This document shows, in pieces, positions 11,501 through 23,100 of a DNA stretch of 64,000 bases. The position numbers were made by a program, and so were the translations under genes. Within the stretch, counting starts at the first letter, position 1; each line of letters begins with the position of its first letter. The DNA is from Romanomermis culicivorax (lineage: Eukaryota; Nematoda; Enoplea; Mermithida; Mermithidae), in NCBI GenBank assembly GCA_963922205.1, contig CAWUHX010000018.1:248001-312000 (forward strand), given 5' to 3'. The notes below the pieces were generated by a model. The model ran no database searches. It was not told the DNA's origin and worked only from the letters and a program-made list of their open reading frames with translations.

Positions 11501-13535
11501 ATGTTGCTAAAATGCGAATTCCGATTTTTCGGATTCGAATTTTTCTTTTTCTAAATTGAGCTTTTCGCTTTCCGACGATAATTTTTCTTGCTATATAAAA
11601 ACACTTTAATTCCAAAGGATCCACTTTTTGCCACTTCGGCTCTTCAACCATCAAACCTAGGCTTCCCCATGAAACTTTCGATGAAACAGGGGCCAATTCA
11701 GATAATCTTGTATCGGATTACAGACCTCCCCGGATCTCTTGGAATGCTGCTGGTGTTCTTCCATGATGGTTGGAGAATTTTCGGAAGGTAGACAAGAATC
11801 AGGCGGTCCACAAATCTTCTTCTGTTTGGCTCTTCGCATTTTTCAATGTAATTCTTATATCTTCCAGAGACCTATGGACAATGGAATTTTGTGCATTGTC
11901 TTCGGCTCATTATATGCCAGACGTGGGGCCGGTTTCATCAAAGAAACTTAAGCTACAGCTGAGCTACAGCTTGAGCTTTAGATTAACTAGTAGCTTAACT
12001 ATATATTATACTATTTCGTAAACATATCGAGGTTAAGATGCAGATGAGCTGTGCAAATCCAAAACTAATCGATATTTGAGACAAATTTCTCTCAAAAGTA
12101 CTTCTTTTCTAAGTGTTCACTTTGGAATGCGTTTTCTCCTTGAAACTACTCGAAATTTAAGCGGGAACAAAAGACATACGAACAGCAAACAGAAAAACAA
12201 TTTTTCACCAACTTTTGTTTACTTTTCACTTCATGCGCGTAATATAATGTATTGGCGATGTTTCTTCCTGGAAGGTCGAGATAATCGCGAGCTCTGACTT
12301 AAACCTGAGCATCAGTTAATCACGAGCTCGATTTTTTTATTGCAACCCGAGAAAGATGAAACTGAGCTCGCGATTAGCTAATTCTAAGCATTAACAACTT
12401 AATACCGAACTCGCGATGATCCTCAGCATTAGTTATTGCAACCGGCCCCAGTATTCTACATCATGAACGCACTTTTTTGTGCTCTATGCCTTACCCCTAC
12501 ATTGACATTCACAAGTGAAGAAAACAATAAGCAGTCGGACAAATTTTCTGTGGAATGATTATACGATTTAGCTTCATAATCGAAACCTAAAACCACTTCC
12601 TCTCATATTTTAAGTCTGAAGATTTATTCCTTATTCAACGCATAACTTATAACTGCATGCAATTTTAGGCAGCACTACTGTCAAGGAAACTTCGGTTTCT
12701 AGTTACTGTGACTATGACCTAAACTTGAATACATTTACTACATTATTACCTCTGTCACTACATTTTTGGCATAGCATGTAACATTTAGTTGCCTAATAAT
12801 CGATTGCCGATCAATAATTTTTGAATTTATGAAAATATGGTCGCTTGTAATTTCAGCCTGATTTCTAATATTAATTGTACTCCTATGATCCGCATTGGCT
12901 GTAACGTCGATCGAATTTTGTCTTAAAATTATGTTCGTTACCCCCGATTCAATTGCAATCGAATAGTCGCGCTCAGATTTTTTGACCACGTAAAGTTCCG
13001 ACTGAGTAGTTTTCATTTCAAACGATTGATCCCGACTGCTATTCATAATGACCAAAGGCTTTTCGATCGAAATATTAACCAAATTTTCGTCTGGTTTAAT
13101 TTTGACGTTCGACTTATCAGAAAAAGTGCTCAATAATAAATAATTTTCTTTTATAGTAATCGTCGATTTATCCGATGAAATATTCACCAATTGAGTGATA
13201 GTCAAAGAAGAATTTACGGAATCGATAGTCACGTGAGCTCGGTCAAAATATTGCTGCAAAGATTCAAAATCTCGTTTTCGACGGAACTTTCTGGGCCAAG
13301 AACAAGGATCGAAATCGAAAGAGCCCATAAATTGACGAAATTCGTATTCAGAACCTGTTTTGTCGAGGAAATAAGATGATTTTGGAAATTTGGACGTCGA
13401 AGAATTTTTGAAAATGATGTTTGTAAGAGTATCATCGCATTCAACGATGCTGTTTTTTGGATATAAGTTCGTATTGGATTGAAAGATCAGTAAATGAGGT
13501 AAATTTAGCAGTAATACCATCGACCTCGTTGTCAT
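2559..13535 (-). CDS. Large type I membrane protein, 10 exons, unknown family
   Basis: Exons (minus): 13535-12750, 10069-9226, 8049-7841, 7204-6569, 4451-4290, 4244-4038, 3860-3612, 3557-3491, 3020-2881, 2675-2559. All have GT-AG borders and matching phases, giving 1,138 residues. The start at 13535 gives a hydrophobic signal sequence (residues 1-22). The ectodomain is rich in Asn-X-Ser/Thr and, from about residue 100, has alternating hydrophobic positions in units of about 20 residues, which suggests beta structure. Basic processing-like sites are FRRKR (84-88), RVKR (about 764-767) and RIRR (about 803-806). One membrane helix lies at about 913-935, followed by HKKHKKCC and a tail of about 200 residues. 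The juxtamembrane part after RVKR loosely recalls SEA-like or KIAA1549-type stems; I cannot assign it. The in-frame TAG at the start of exon 6 is removed by a 45-nt intron (4245-4289). A receptor or adhesion role is inference. Confidence 0.75.
4698..5811. repeat. Two-phase hexanucleotide array in an intron
   Basis: Roughly 510 bp of TTTATC units (to about 5208) passes directly into roughly 600 bp of TGTATC units, with few interruptions (CCTTATC near 5204, GTGTCTG near 5482, one TTTATC near 5786). It sits in intron 4 of the minus-strand membrane-protein gene. All frames are open across it because the unit is a multiple of three; none is a real protein. No flanking inverted repeats were seen. 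Confidence 0.97.
5960..6260. repeat. Degenerate AAATGTCAATTTTT word repeat
   Basis: Loose repeats around the word AAATGTCAATTTTT, for example near 6020, 6046 and 6074, followed by a C-rich stretch (CCCCGGCCCC). The same word style recurs in the long degenerate region at 21.5-23.0 kb, so this is probably a fragment of that dispersed family. It lies in intron 4 of the membrane-protein gene. Confidence 0.4.
11141..12448. mobile_element. PIF/Harbinger-like element with GGGCCGG termini
   Basis: A 1,308-bp element flanked by CAG (11138-11140 and 12449-12451), with termini GGGCCGGTTG and, on the other strand, GGGCCGGTTGCAATA. Both arms (about 11141-11330 and 12265-12448) are scrambled arrays of words such as GAGCTCGCGATTA. 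The middle has no gene. A 3-bp CWG duplication with G-rich ends fits PIF/Harbinger non-autonomous elements, but that class is inference. It lies in intron 1 of the membrane-protein gene and contains a second, partial element near 11926. Confidence 0.6.
11926..12005 (+). repeat. Nested partial GGGCCGGTTTCATC element
   Basis: Starts GGGCCGGTTTCATCAAAG and continues with AGCTACAGCTGAGCT words. The same end, with the same words, occurs on the opposite strand at about 30,830-30,910 and in a short form near 16,498-16,590. No right end was found here, so this looks truncated or diverged inside the element at 11141-12448. Confidence 0.45.
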
Positions 13536-14635
13536 GATTTCGATGTGCCTGGGAGATGAAAAATTGAATAAAACCGTATACAAAATAGTGAAAAACGAAG
13601 ACTTTCAAATTTTTTTACCACTATTTCAGCCACATTTGTTGCTACTGATTTAATCGTAAAATACTGAGGAGTTGCACAATTTATGTCTCCAGTTATACGG
13701 TCAGGTCATTCTAATTGAAGTTGTTTTTGAGTAATAGTGGAATAATTCGAATATTTTACATTAATTATCTATGTTCTGCACTTTTAGTAAAAGCATACTT
13801 TTACGTTTTCCACTAAACCATATGTCACATGGTCCTTTAAGTTTGTGAGTATATTCAACTAACACTTAACTCGTGCTGTCGAATAGGCACTTTTCTATGC
13901 TGAATGATCTGTGAAATTTAAAAAGTATGCGTTGATCAATATGAATAAATCATTTTGTTGCCGTTCACAAAATGATGTTCAAATGTTTGACGAAGCAAAT
14001 AGGAGCAAATTATTTAAAGGTAGGATCATGAGTCAGAAAACTATGATTACGTACTGACTATAGTTTGTTTTTTCCATATGAGTCTCGGCGCACAGAAAGA
14101 TGTTCATGCAAATAATAAGCAACCTGAGTATACGGATGCCTTTTTATAGAGTTAACTGTAGCACTTAGAGGAGAAAATTAAAAAAAAAGAAAAGCTTAAA
14201 CACCAGTGATTCATGCATGTCAAATATAATGAATCAGTTGCTGTTCCAAGTGTAGAAAAAGGTAAATACATGCTAAGTGAAGTACGAATAAAATTCTTAC
14301 AGAAAAATTATCTCTCCGACATTACTTTCAGTGCATGCCATTTCACTGACAACACGTGGATATTCTTTCCTCACCAAATTTATTTGTGAAAATTTTCACC
14401 GTTCAGGAACGTTGGAAGGATGACCAGAGTTGTGGTCTTTTGAGTCTCACAGATGGTGTTGTCAATGTCGACAGTAGAACCGTCATTCTATCCAGAATCA
14501 CACGTCAATATTCAGAAAGATTTTTAGAGCAAGGTGGGTCTGTGCGGAGAAGAAAAATTACTTATTATCTTGAGACACATTAGATACAGTAACAATACCT
14601 GTCATTAGACAATAGAAAAAATGATCATAGCGCAT
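13536..14635. other. Upstream region of the membrane-protein gene
   Basis: AT-rich sequence upstream of the minus-strand signal-peptide exon; it should include the promoter and 5' UTR. No TATA box, trans-splice acceptor or gene could be assigned with confidence. Confidence 0.4.
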
Positions 14636-14640
14636 TTATA

Positions 14641-15271
14641 GTAACATTCCAGAAGGATTATTATAGCTACAAAATTGAAAACATGATCGATATCTCAAAA
14701 AGTGGCCGTCCCTATGGCAACCCATTTCTCGATTCTTTGGAGGGACATTTCAGTGATAAGGCTCTACGCGAAATGTGAGAACTAAGAAGAATGGATTTAT
14801 AGATTCTTTATCCAAGCAGGGCGCCTATCCCTATGCATTCCACATGTATTATGTTCAGATCCATGTCCAGAACTCAAGCTTACTGAAAATTATATAGCAT
14901 TAATAAGCTGATCGCAACAAATTCAAAAAACTTATGGCCAATTGTTTCTTCAACACGGTGAAAGAAGAGACAAATTATGTTCTGTTGCGTTGTCGAGCCA
15001 CAAAAGTGGTGAAAAAGCTACACTACATACATAAACCAAAACTTTATCATTTCGTTCTTTCGTTTCTTAGAAAGCATTTCTGCTTTTATGTCTACTTTTG
15101 TTATACTTAATTGTTTTTGTTTAATCCCCTTATTTTAGAAAAATTAAATTTATGAGTGTCGTGGACACGAAATTGAAAACATGGTCGATATCTCAAAAAA
15201 TAGGGACGGCCATTTTTTGAGATATCGATCATGTTTTCAATTTTGTGGCTATAATAATCCTGGAATGTTAC
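14641..15271. mobile_element. TIR element with TTATA target duplication
   Basis: A 631-bp element with long near-perfect terminal inverted repeats beginning GTAACATTCC. Each arm includes a copy of GAAAACATGATCGATATCTC. The flanks are TTATA (14636-14640 and 15272-15276). The right arm is itself a hairpin, because the inner word at about 15165-15209 folds on the terminal word at about 15214-15265. No transposase is present, so this is a MITE of unassigned superfamily. Confidence 0.65.
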
Positions 15272-15276
15272 TTATA

Positions 15277-17116
15277 CTTCATCAAGCGGGGGCGGCAATT
15301 TCTGCAGCATCAATCAATAAAAATCGACGAAAACTATGATTCAAACCATACAAAGTACATTATGGTGTCATAACTCGATGCTTAAAGTATGAATAGGCCA
15401 TCGTGCAAATTTCCATCATTTTTGCAACGGAATATATGAAGAAATATGAGTGCACATAAGTATCACCTTCAGAGACTGTCGCTTTTTTCTTCAAGCTTTC
15501 GATAGCAACCGTATTGTAGTGCAATTTTGTTCAATAAACATTACATTAAAGTTGTGAATGCATAAAACGATTCGTCTCGCAGAAGTTATGTCAAGTGCAG
15601 TACCAAGCGACATTTTAATCAAGTTGGTTTTTTGCATTTTACGTCGAAAATACTATAGCTGAATTTTCCCAAGCAAAGCACCGAGTCCAGTCTTCACGGA
15701 AAAGCAGTTTGCTTTGCTAAACAGTAACTGCAGGAAATATATGAAAATGCACATGAGTTAAGGTTGATTTGGCTAAAAAAGGTTGATTTGGCTAGTAAAG
15801 AAGGCGTTGAAGTCGGTTTTTGACGCTTGTAGAAATTTTTTCATGAACACCATACTTCGAATGCCCGAAGGAAAAAATTGAACACCACTGAGGAGAATAA
15901 ACACCGAATTTGGTTCAGTAAGATGATATATGAGCACTAAAAGCTAAGTGGAAATTGAACCACTGGTTTGAAATTCCGAGGAAGTGCGCAGATTTAGAAT
16001 CTTTAAGACTAAAAATATTACGCTTCAAAAAAGTAACGGTGATAATTTCGAGTTCTGTATGTTTTGACGAAATAGCGTCTTGAACTAGTATTACAGTATT
16101 ACACTAGTATACTACTATCTATATTACAGAAAAAGGCCCTGAGCTACCAATGTTGATCATGCAGTGTTTTGTGCATTCGGCTTAAAGTTTCGCTCGATCC
16201 ACCCGATGGTAAAAGTTTTTTCCTTACTTGGTTTAACATTCTATGTCCAACATTGCACACATTTGCTGCGGCACATTGGTCAATTTTGAAATATTTTAAT
16301 TTTTTCTCCGTGATTTGTAAATTGGAAAAATTTCTAACGCAGAAGTGTTTACTATTTCTGAGTGTGTTTTTTGGAACTTGACCCAAAGAATATAGTCTAT
16401 TGTATGCTTCTACGGATAAAATTCAAGTTTTGTTTGTTCATGTATTTGTTTATAAAACCACTGTCTCTTTGATTATGCGTTATAATGAACAGAGTCGGTT
16501 TCATCAGAGGCTTGAGTTACAACTGAAATGCAGCTCAAGCCGCAGCTTCGTACATAAAACCGGTTAGGTTCCATGAAACCGATTCCAGATTTTCAAAATT
16601 TATTTCAAAAACAACTGTTCTATATTGTGCAAATATGGCAAAAGTGACATAAAAATATATCAAGATTGAAATTTCATGACGTTTATAGTTTCAAATTCAA
16701 ATTAGGTATCAGTACGTTAAACCGTAGTTGCCCGTGTATGAAGAGTCACGTAGTAATCTTGAGACTTAATTCGACAAAGCTTGAAACACCATAGTATCAG
16801 TGACCAACAATTTTTTAGTTATCTATTTTTACAGTACATACACGATCCCTCGTTTTTTGGTGAAGACCACGCAAGCAAACATGTTCCCAAGTATCTTCAT
16901 TGATATTAGATATGAAAAAACATCAAAGAAATTTGATTCCAAATAAACAAACGTTGCTACAGAATGAAAAACCTGTTTTTCGCCCAACATATGCTGTGAT
17001 AAACCCACGTTTAGCGATATTACCAGACTGGCCTTGTTGAAAATTATAATCATCGTCAGTGGAACATAAAACGCACGCTTCGATTTATTTGGAAATTTTC
17101 GGCCAAACTCCCAAAA
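15277..17116. other. Intergenic upstream of the arginase-family gene
   Basis: No gene recognised. A short copy of the GGTTTCATC / GATGAAACC foldback family lies at about 16498-16590: CGGTTTCATCAGAGGCTTGAG at the left and a matching inverted end TCCATGAAACCG at the right. The rest is unremarkable AT-rich sequence and should contain the promoter of the gene starting at 17117. Confidence 0.4.
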
Positions 17117-20100
17117 ATGTCTTCCAAAACCGATGATCCTCGAATGGCCGCTTTGATAAATTTCGAAAAGCGAAATCACACTCAAAAAGTTGCGATCATA
17201 GGCTATGCGTGCGATTTAGGCGTCGAAAGGAACGGCGGCCGAATCGGTTCGAAATTGGGGCCGGAAATTTTTCGACAGTATTTACCTAAAATCGGATCAA
17301 TCGTCAATCCGGAATTTGACGGCTTGGATATATCCAAAATTGAAATAAAAGATTTGGGCGACGTTCTTGTCGGCCGTGACGATTCGTTGGAGGATGTGCA
17401 TAAAAAATTGAGAATGAAAATCAAACAGGTTGGTGTTCATCGGGTAGAGATTCAACCGTTGCGTCCCGATATCTCAACTATCCCTTCACCCCGACCGCAT
17501 CGTTACCTCGACCAATGCTTTAAATTCCCGTTAGTTCGACCACTGTATTTATATTCCAAAAACTTATTTTTTTCCTTTACCTCGTCTGTTTACATACTCG
17601 ATGGTATTCTAATGTATCAAAATCTTTGAAATTTTCGCAAACTACAATATTGTGAGTAAAATTTAAAAATTGCTTAGGCTTAGGTGTCTTGGTGGGAAGA
17701 TAGCAATCACTTTGAATCTTCAGTAACTTCTTTTATCCAGTTTGTGTTCTTATTTCCCGAATGTCCCTTTTCCTTTCCGGATCAGAAGTGAATCAGTTCT
17801 ATCCCTAATATTTGGGGAACCGAGACTTTCGGGAAATAGGGACTTTCAGGGAATCGGGACATTCAAGGAAAAGGGACCCTGAAAGTCCCTATTCCCCGAA
17901 AGTCTCGGTTCCCCAAATATTAGGGATAAGACGGATTCACTTCTGATCCTGAAGTGAATCTGGCCAAATCCAGATCGGATCCGGATCCAATCGTGTATAT
18001 AATATGTTTATTTTTTCAAAATCAAGTTGTATGAATTCATATTTCTTAGCAGGCAAGAATGACTGAAGAACTGCGTTGAAGAAGTTTTTCCTGTTCCAAA
18101 TAAATATAAATTTTTAATACATTCGGTTCGGATTTTCAGTTGGAAAATGATCGTATTATGTATATAAGTGAAGGAAAAGTGTGAGAAAAATCAATGATTC
18201 TATAATCATCGCAATAGGAAAATTTCATTAAGATAAAAAGGTGGGATTGGCCACACTTCCATATTTCGGTAATTGCGATTTCCGATGCTTCATGAGAATA
18301 AATGTCGCTTGACAATAGTCTATCAAGTAAAAAATTTAACAACAAGATCTTCGTAATTTATTTTTCTACAATAATTCAAACTTCAACGACATTTACACTG
18401 ATTTATATCACGGTGCGAATTTAGTGCGAAGTTTCGTCGGAAAGTTTTTTTGAACCGGGGAAACAAGCACTTTGCGTTTTCAGGAAGAATTAGCCATTTA
18501 CAAAATGCAATCTAAAAATAGCCCTCGTCTATGTTTAGGGGAAACGGGATTGGACAATTTCGGGGAATAGGAACTTTCAGGAAAAAGAGAGAATCAATTT
18601 TTGATTTAGAGCATTCTTGAGGGAAACGGAACTTTCGGGGAAACGGGACTTTCGGGGAAATGGGACTTTTAGGGAATCGGGACATTCGGCGAATAAGGAC
18701 ACAATCGATGTAAACCGACGGTCGAGGTAACGGGACGGTTGATAAAAGGTGTTTTTTCATATGTGATTTTTAATATCAGTCGAGGTAAGGGAATGGTCGA
18801 AGTAACGACGCACAATCGTTTCAACTACTGTCCGTAAAATCTGTGTAGCCTCAAAAAGCGACGTAGTACTTTACAGTTGCATCGAAAGATTCAATCGCTT
18901 CTTGAAACGAGAGATCCTCAATGACCTAAATTAAAAAATCCGAAATCTGTTATTTCTGCAACTTTACCTGTGATCTGTAACACAACCACGGCCCAGAAAT
19001 GAACGTTCTGCGTTTCGTCATGTCAGCGATATGAGTATGTGTGGAACCAACACATAAAATTACAGTAATCGAAAAACGACACCCAACGTAATAATTTGAG
19101 AGTAAAATTTTTAATTTCAAGAGTATGCGAGGGTTTTACAAGTCTTGGGCTCATGTTCGGGCAAAGCAGTCAAAACCTGCTAGTGGTCCAGAATTCACAA
19201 TAATTTTACGGATTCTTTTGAAAACTAGACCTACGTACAGCAGAAAAAGTGCTTTCTGATATTTCAAGCATGTCGACATTATTATAAATGAAATAATTAT
19301 CCAGTTATCCGTGGATGTCAGTGTTATTGTAGCTCAAGTAACTTTTGACCGAAAAGAGGAAAAAAGTATCAATTTCCGCCGATTTATGATCAATTTTTTG
19401 GTGCTCTTATACGAAAAAAGATCAGATTCTACCGGAGTTAGTCAGAATTCTGATGGAAGTCAGGGGACAGAACAGGGTCAGTCATCCTAGAAAAAATAGA
19501 TACGATCGGATTATGATTGCGCCTAAACGAGCGCGTATATTTTAAACATACTAACATGCCTTTACGCTGCAATCGATCAAAACTATGGTTGATCTCATCC
19601 GTTTTATTTTGTCTCGGTAGATGTTACGCCAGATTTACTCAACAATTCTATTGTAACTTCTCATAGATTTTTGAGGCGAATGCAGTTATCGCTTTCACTT
19701 GAAAACGTCATGGTCATAAAATGGACAATTTTTTCTTTTGAAAAAAATCAGGCTTTGGACGAGCGCTACATCCCTTTCGTGATTGGTGGGGGCAACGACC
19801 AAAGTTATCCGAACGCCAGGGCGCTAATGGATCATTTGGGAAACGGAGACGTAGCCGTGATTAACATCGACGCCCATTTGGACGTTCGACCTCTCCTGTC
19901 CGGTAATATGGCGCATTCAGGATCCCCATTTCGTCAACTATTGGAAGATGACGATTTTTCAAAAATTTTTGTCGAATTCGGTTGTCAAGGTAAATCATGA
20001 TCGAGAAGTCACATTCGGAGTTTGTTACATTGACGGAGAACTGTGACGATTACAATTATTTTTTTTTGTGGTCAGTATTAACGAGGAAAGGTTCAATACT

Positions 20101-23100
20101 CATACTCGCGAAATCATACGTGCCGCAGTGCCATTGACAGCCTATAACAACCTAAGTAACCACTTTTGCTTATAGACCTTCTTTGCCCTGACATTTGTAT
20201 TAATGTGCTGAATAATCGAAAGTTTACCCACTCCTGCAGCCGTTGCCAGGAATATTGCTCTCCGAGAGCCAGTTTAGAGTAGAGACAACCAGTTTTTTTG
20301 GCTCGGCTGGGACAGTCTCTCGTGAGATGGCTCTGCTGGCTCTGAAAATCCGTTCCACAAATGTGCTACTTATCGCGTAGCGTTCAAAATTTAGCGCTTC
20401 CGTTTAGCGGTTCCCTCATTAATTTTTTTATCTCTTCAATTGGTTTAAAGCAATATTTGCGTATGTTTCTGTGTTTCTGCTAATTTTCTACGGCTGACTA
20501 TTTATAAATTAAGTATAGTCTATTTTTTGGGTAGAAAAAATTGATTTTTAAGCAGAAAGCGGTGAAAAATGTAAACTTTTAGATGAAAATGGCGAGGTTT
20601 TAACAAAAAGCGTGGAAAATCTTGATTTTAAGTAGAAATTTTTCATTTTTGAACAGCAGTCTAAAATGTGAAATTTTTCGCTAGAATATAATGATTTTTG
20701 AACGAAAAACAATTTTAAAAATATCAGCTTTTGCTGAAAAATGGTGACTTTTGAACGAAAAATAGTGGCAATCATACATGCACGTGGGGGGGGGTTTGAC
20801 CCCCAGCAGATTTTTATTGACCCCCAGCAGATTCTTGCTGACCCCCAGCAGATTTGACACCCCCAGCGATAATTGAGAAATTGATGAAGAAAAATGAGCA
20901 AGAGAGAAGAGAAAGTCGTCATAAAAATGGAAATGATGCTGTAGTTTACCAATTTTTCTAAACAAGGCATACTTGATCCCAAAGGAGTAACATTATAACT
21001 TTAAAAAGTGCGTTCTAAGTTAATTATTCTACATATCTGACTAATATTGTTGTAAGAATATGCTGTTTGGACGTTAGAATATCTTTCTTTTCGTTATCAT
21101 GAATGAAAAAAAATTTTGTGTTCCACCCCCTGTTCTGGCTGACCCCCAGCAGAATTTCTATGCTGTGCATGTATGGTGGCAATTGTCAATCTTTGCTAGG
21201 AAATAATCAGGGGCCGGTCTCTCGAAGCTTCCGAACTTTATTCGTCATCGAAATTGGCAGTTCGTTGACGAAACTTCCAAACTGCGTTGACGAAATTTTT
21301 TTTTGGGGTTTCTCGAAGAAAATTTCGTTGACGAGATTTCGCTGACGAAATGTTCAGTTAGTTCGTTGACGAGATTTCGTCAAGGAATTAAAAATGGTTC
21401 GGAAGCTTTGGGAAACCCAAAAATGAGGTTCTCGAAATCTCGTCAACGAATTGGAAAATTTCGCTGACGAACTTACTTCGCTGACGAAATTTTCGTCAGC
21501 TTCGAGAAACCGGCCCCAGATTTGGTTAAAAGTGATCATTTTTTGTGGATTAGGGACATTTATGAAAGCGAAAAAAAACGGTTAAAATTAATCTTATAGC
21601 AGGAACTGGTAATTTCGGAAAAAACGTCAAGAAATTCCAGCACAAAATTCTTTTTTGAAACAAAAAAACAGTCGAAAACTTTAGTTTTTCTATGCAAAAT
21701 AGATATTTTCGTATAAAAAAACAATCAATTAGTCATACCCAAATGTCGGAACACCCCAACTTGGTCAAACCTATACCCAACCCCCTCAAAAAATTTTTTG
21801 TTGAAAAAAGTAGCTTTTTTGGCGTTTTTTGTGAAAATTTTCGAAATTTTTTCGACATTTCTAGGATTTCCCCCCCCCCCAAATTTTGGAAATTTTAGGA
21901 CCCCTACCCCAAAATTTTGGATTTATCTCCCCCCGGTCGAACCTCTTACATGTATGTCAATAATGTCAGCTCTTTGGTAGAAAATAATCATTTCTCGTAC
22001 ATAAAACGGTCAAAAACGGCGATTTTCTGGTCGAAAATGGTGGTTTTTGAACCAGAAGGTCAAAAAAGTAATTATTCTCGCACTTCATAGGGATTTCTCA
22101 ACAAAAATGTCAATTTTTTTAGTAAAAAATGATAGGTTCTACACATAAAATTGTCGAAAATATCATTTTTCTGAAAGTCAGTTTTGATCTTCCAACAATA
22201 AACGATCAAACATACCTGTAGTTGGGGGGATTGGCGAGAAAGGTACCTTCAAAATTTTAAATCGCATAAACAGTTGTCGACACCTACCCCTCAAGCTGGC
22301 AGGAAATCGACGAAAAATACATATTTTTTGGTCGAAAATGACTTTTTTGAACAAAAAATCAGCACAAGAAAAAAAATTTTCGGTCGCGTCGAAGTGAAGT
22401 ATCATTTGTAAGGTAAAAATTCATTGATCAGGAGCGTGATTTGTCCATTTTTTGTCAAAACGCATTTTTGAGCGCTGGCTGATTCCCTCCCCTTGACTCC
22501 CGAAAGTTGTCTACACCCTCCCCCTAAAAATTGCTTTTATTGTGTACCCAACGGTCCGGACCTCTTATAGGTATGCGATCAAAAAGATCAATTTCCTGGT
22601 AGAAATGTTAATTTTTGAAGAAAAAATCAACCAAAATGTCAATTCTTTGGCAGGTAATTTGGAAAAACTGTCAGAAATGTTAAAGTTTTGTTGAAAAATT
22701 GTGTATTCCGGAGCAAAAAACTGTGTCAAAACGATAGTTTTTTGGGTCGTCGTTTTTCATTGGTTTTGTAGATGAAAACTACTTTTTGAAGTGACTCGCG
22801 AACTTTTTAGTCGAAAAAATCGATTTTTTTATTGTCTCCGCCCCTGAGATAATTTTTAGCTATCGATGGCCCCATCCATAGAAAATGTCGTTTTACTGTA
22901 CCCGCGCTTCGTTTTTTGCAGAAATGTCAATTTTTGGATCTGAAAAGCTCAATAAAAAAATCAATTTTTTATTGAACTTCCCTTTAAAATGGCAGTACAG
23001 AGAAAACATCGCAATTCTACCTTCTGCTCCATTGACTTAATAATATCTGAAAATTAATAATATCTGAAAAAGAGATATTTTGAGTAGTTTTACATGCTGA

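Noticed and set aside
16829..17185. 118-codon minus-strand frame over the start of the arginase-family gene
   Set aside because: Overlaps a well-supported exon on the other strand and has no motif.
17661..17700. Two telomere-like hexamers GCTTAGGCTTAGG
   Set aside because: Only two units; too short to mean more than chance or a tiny remnant.
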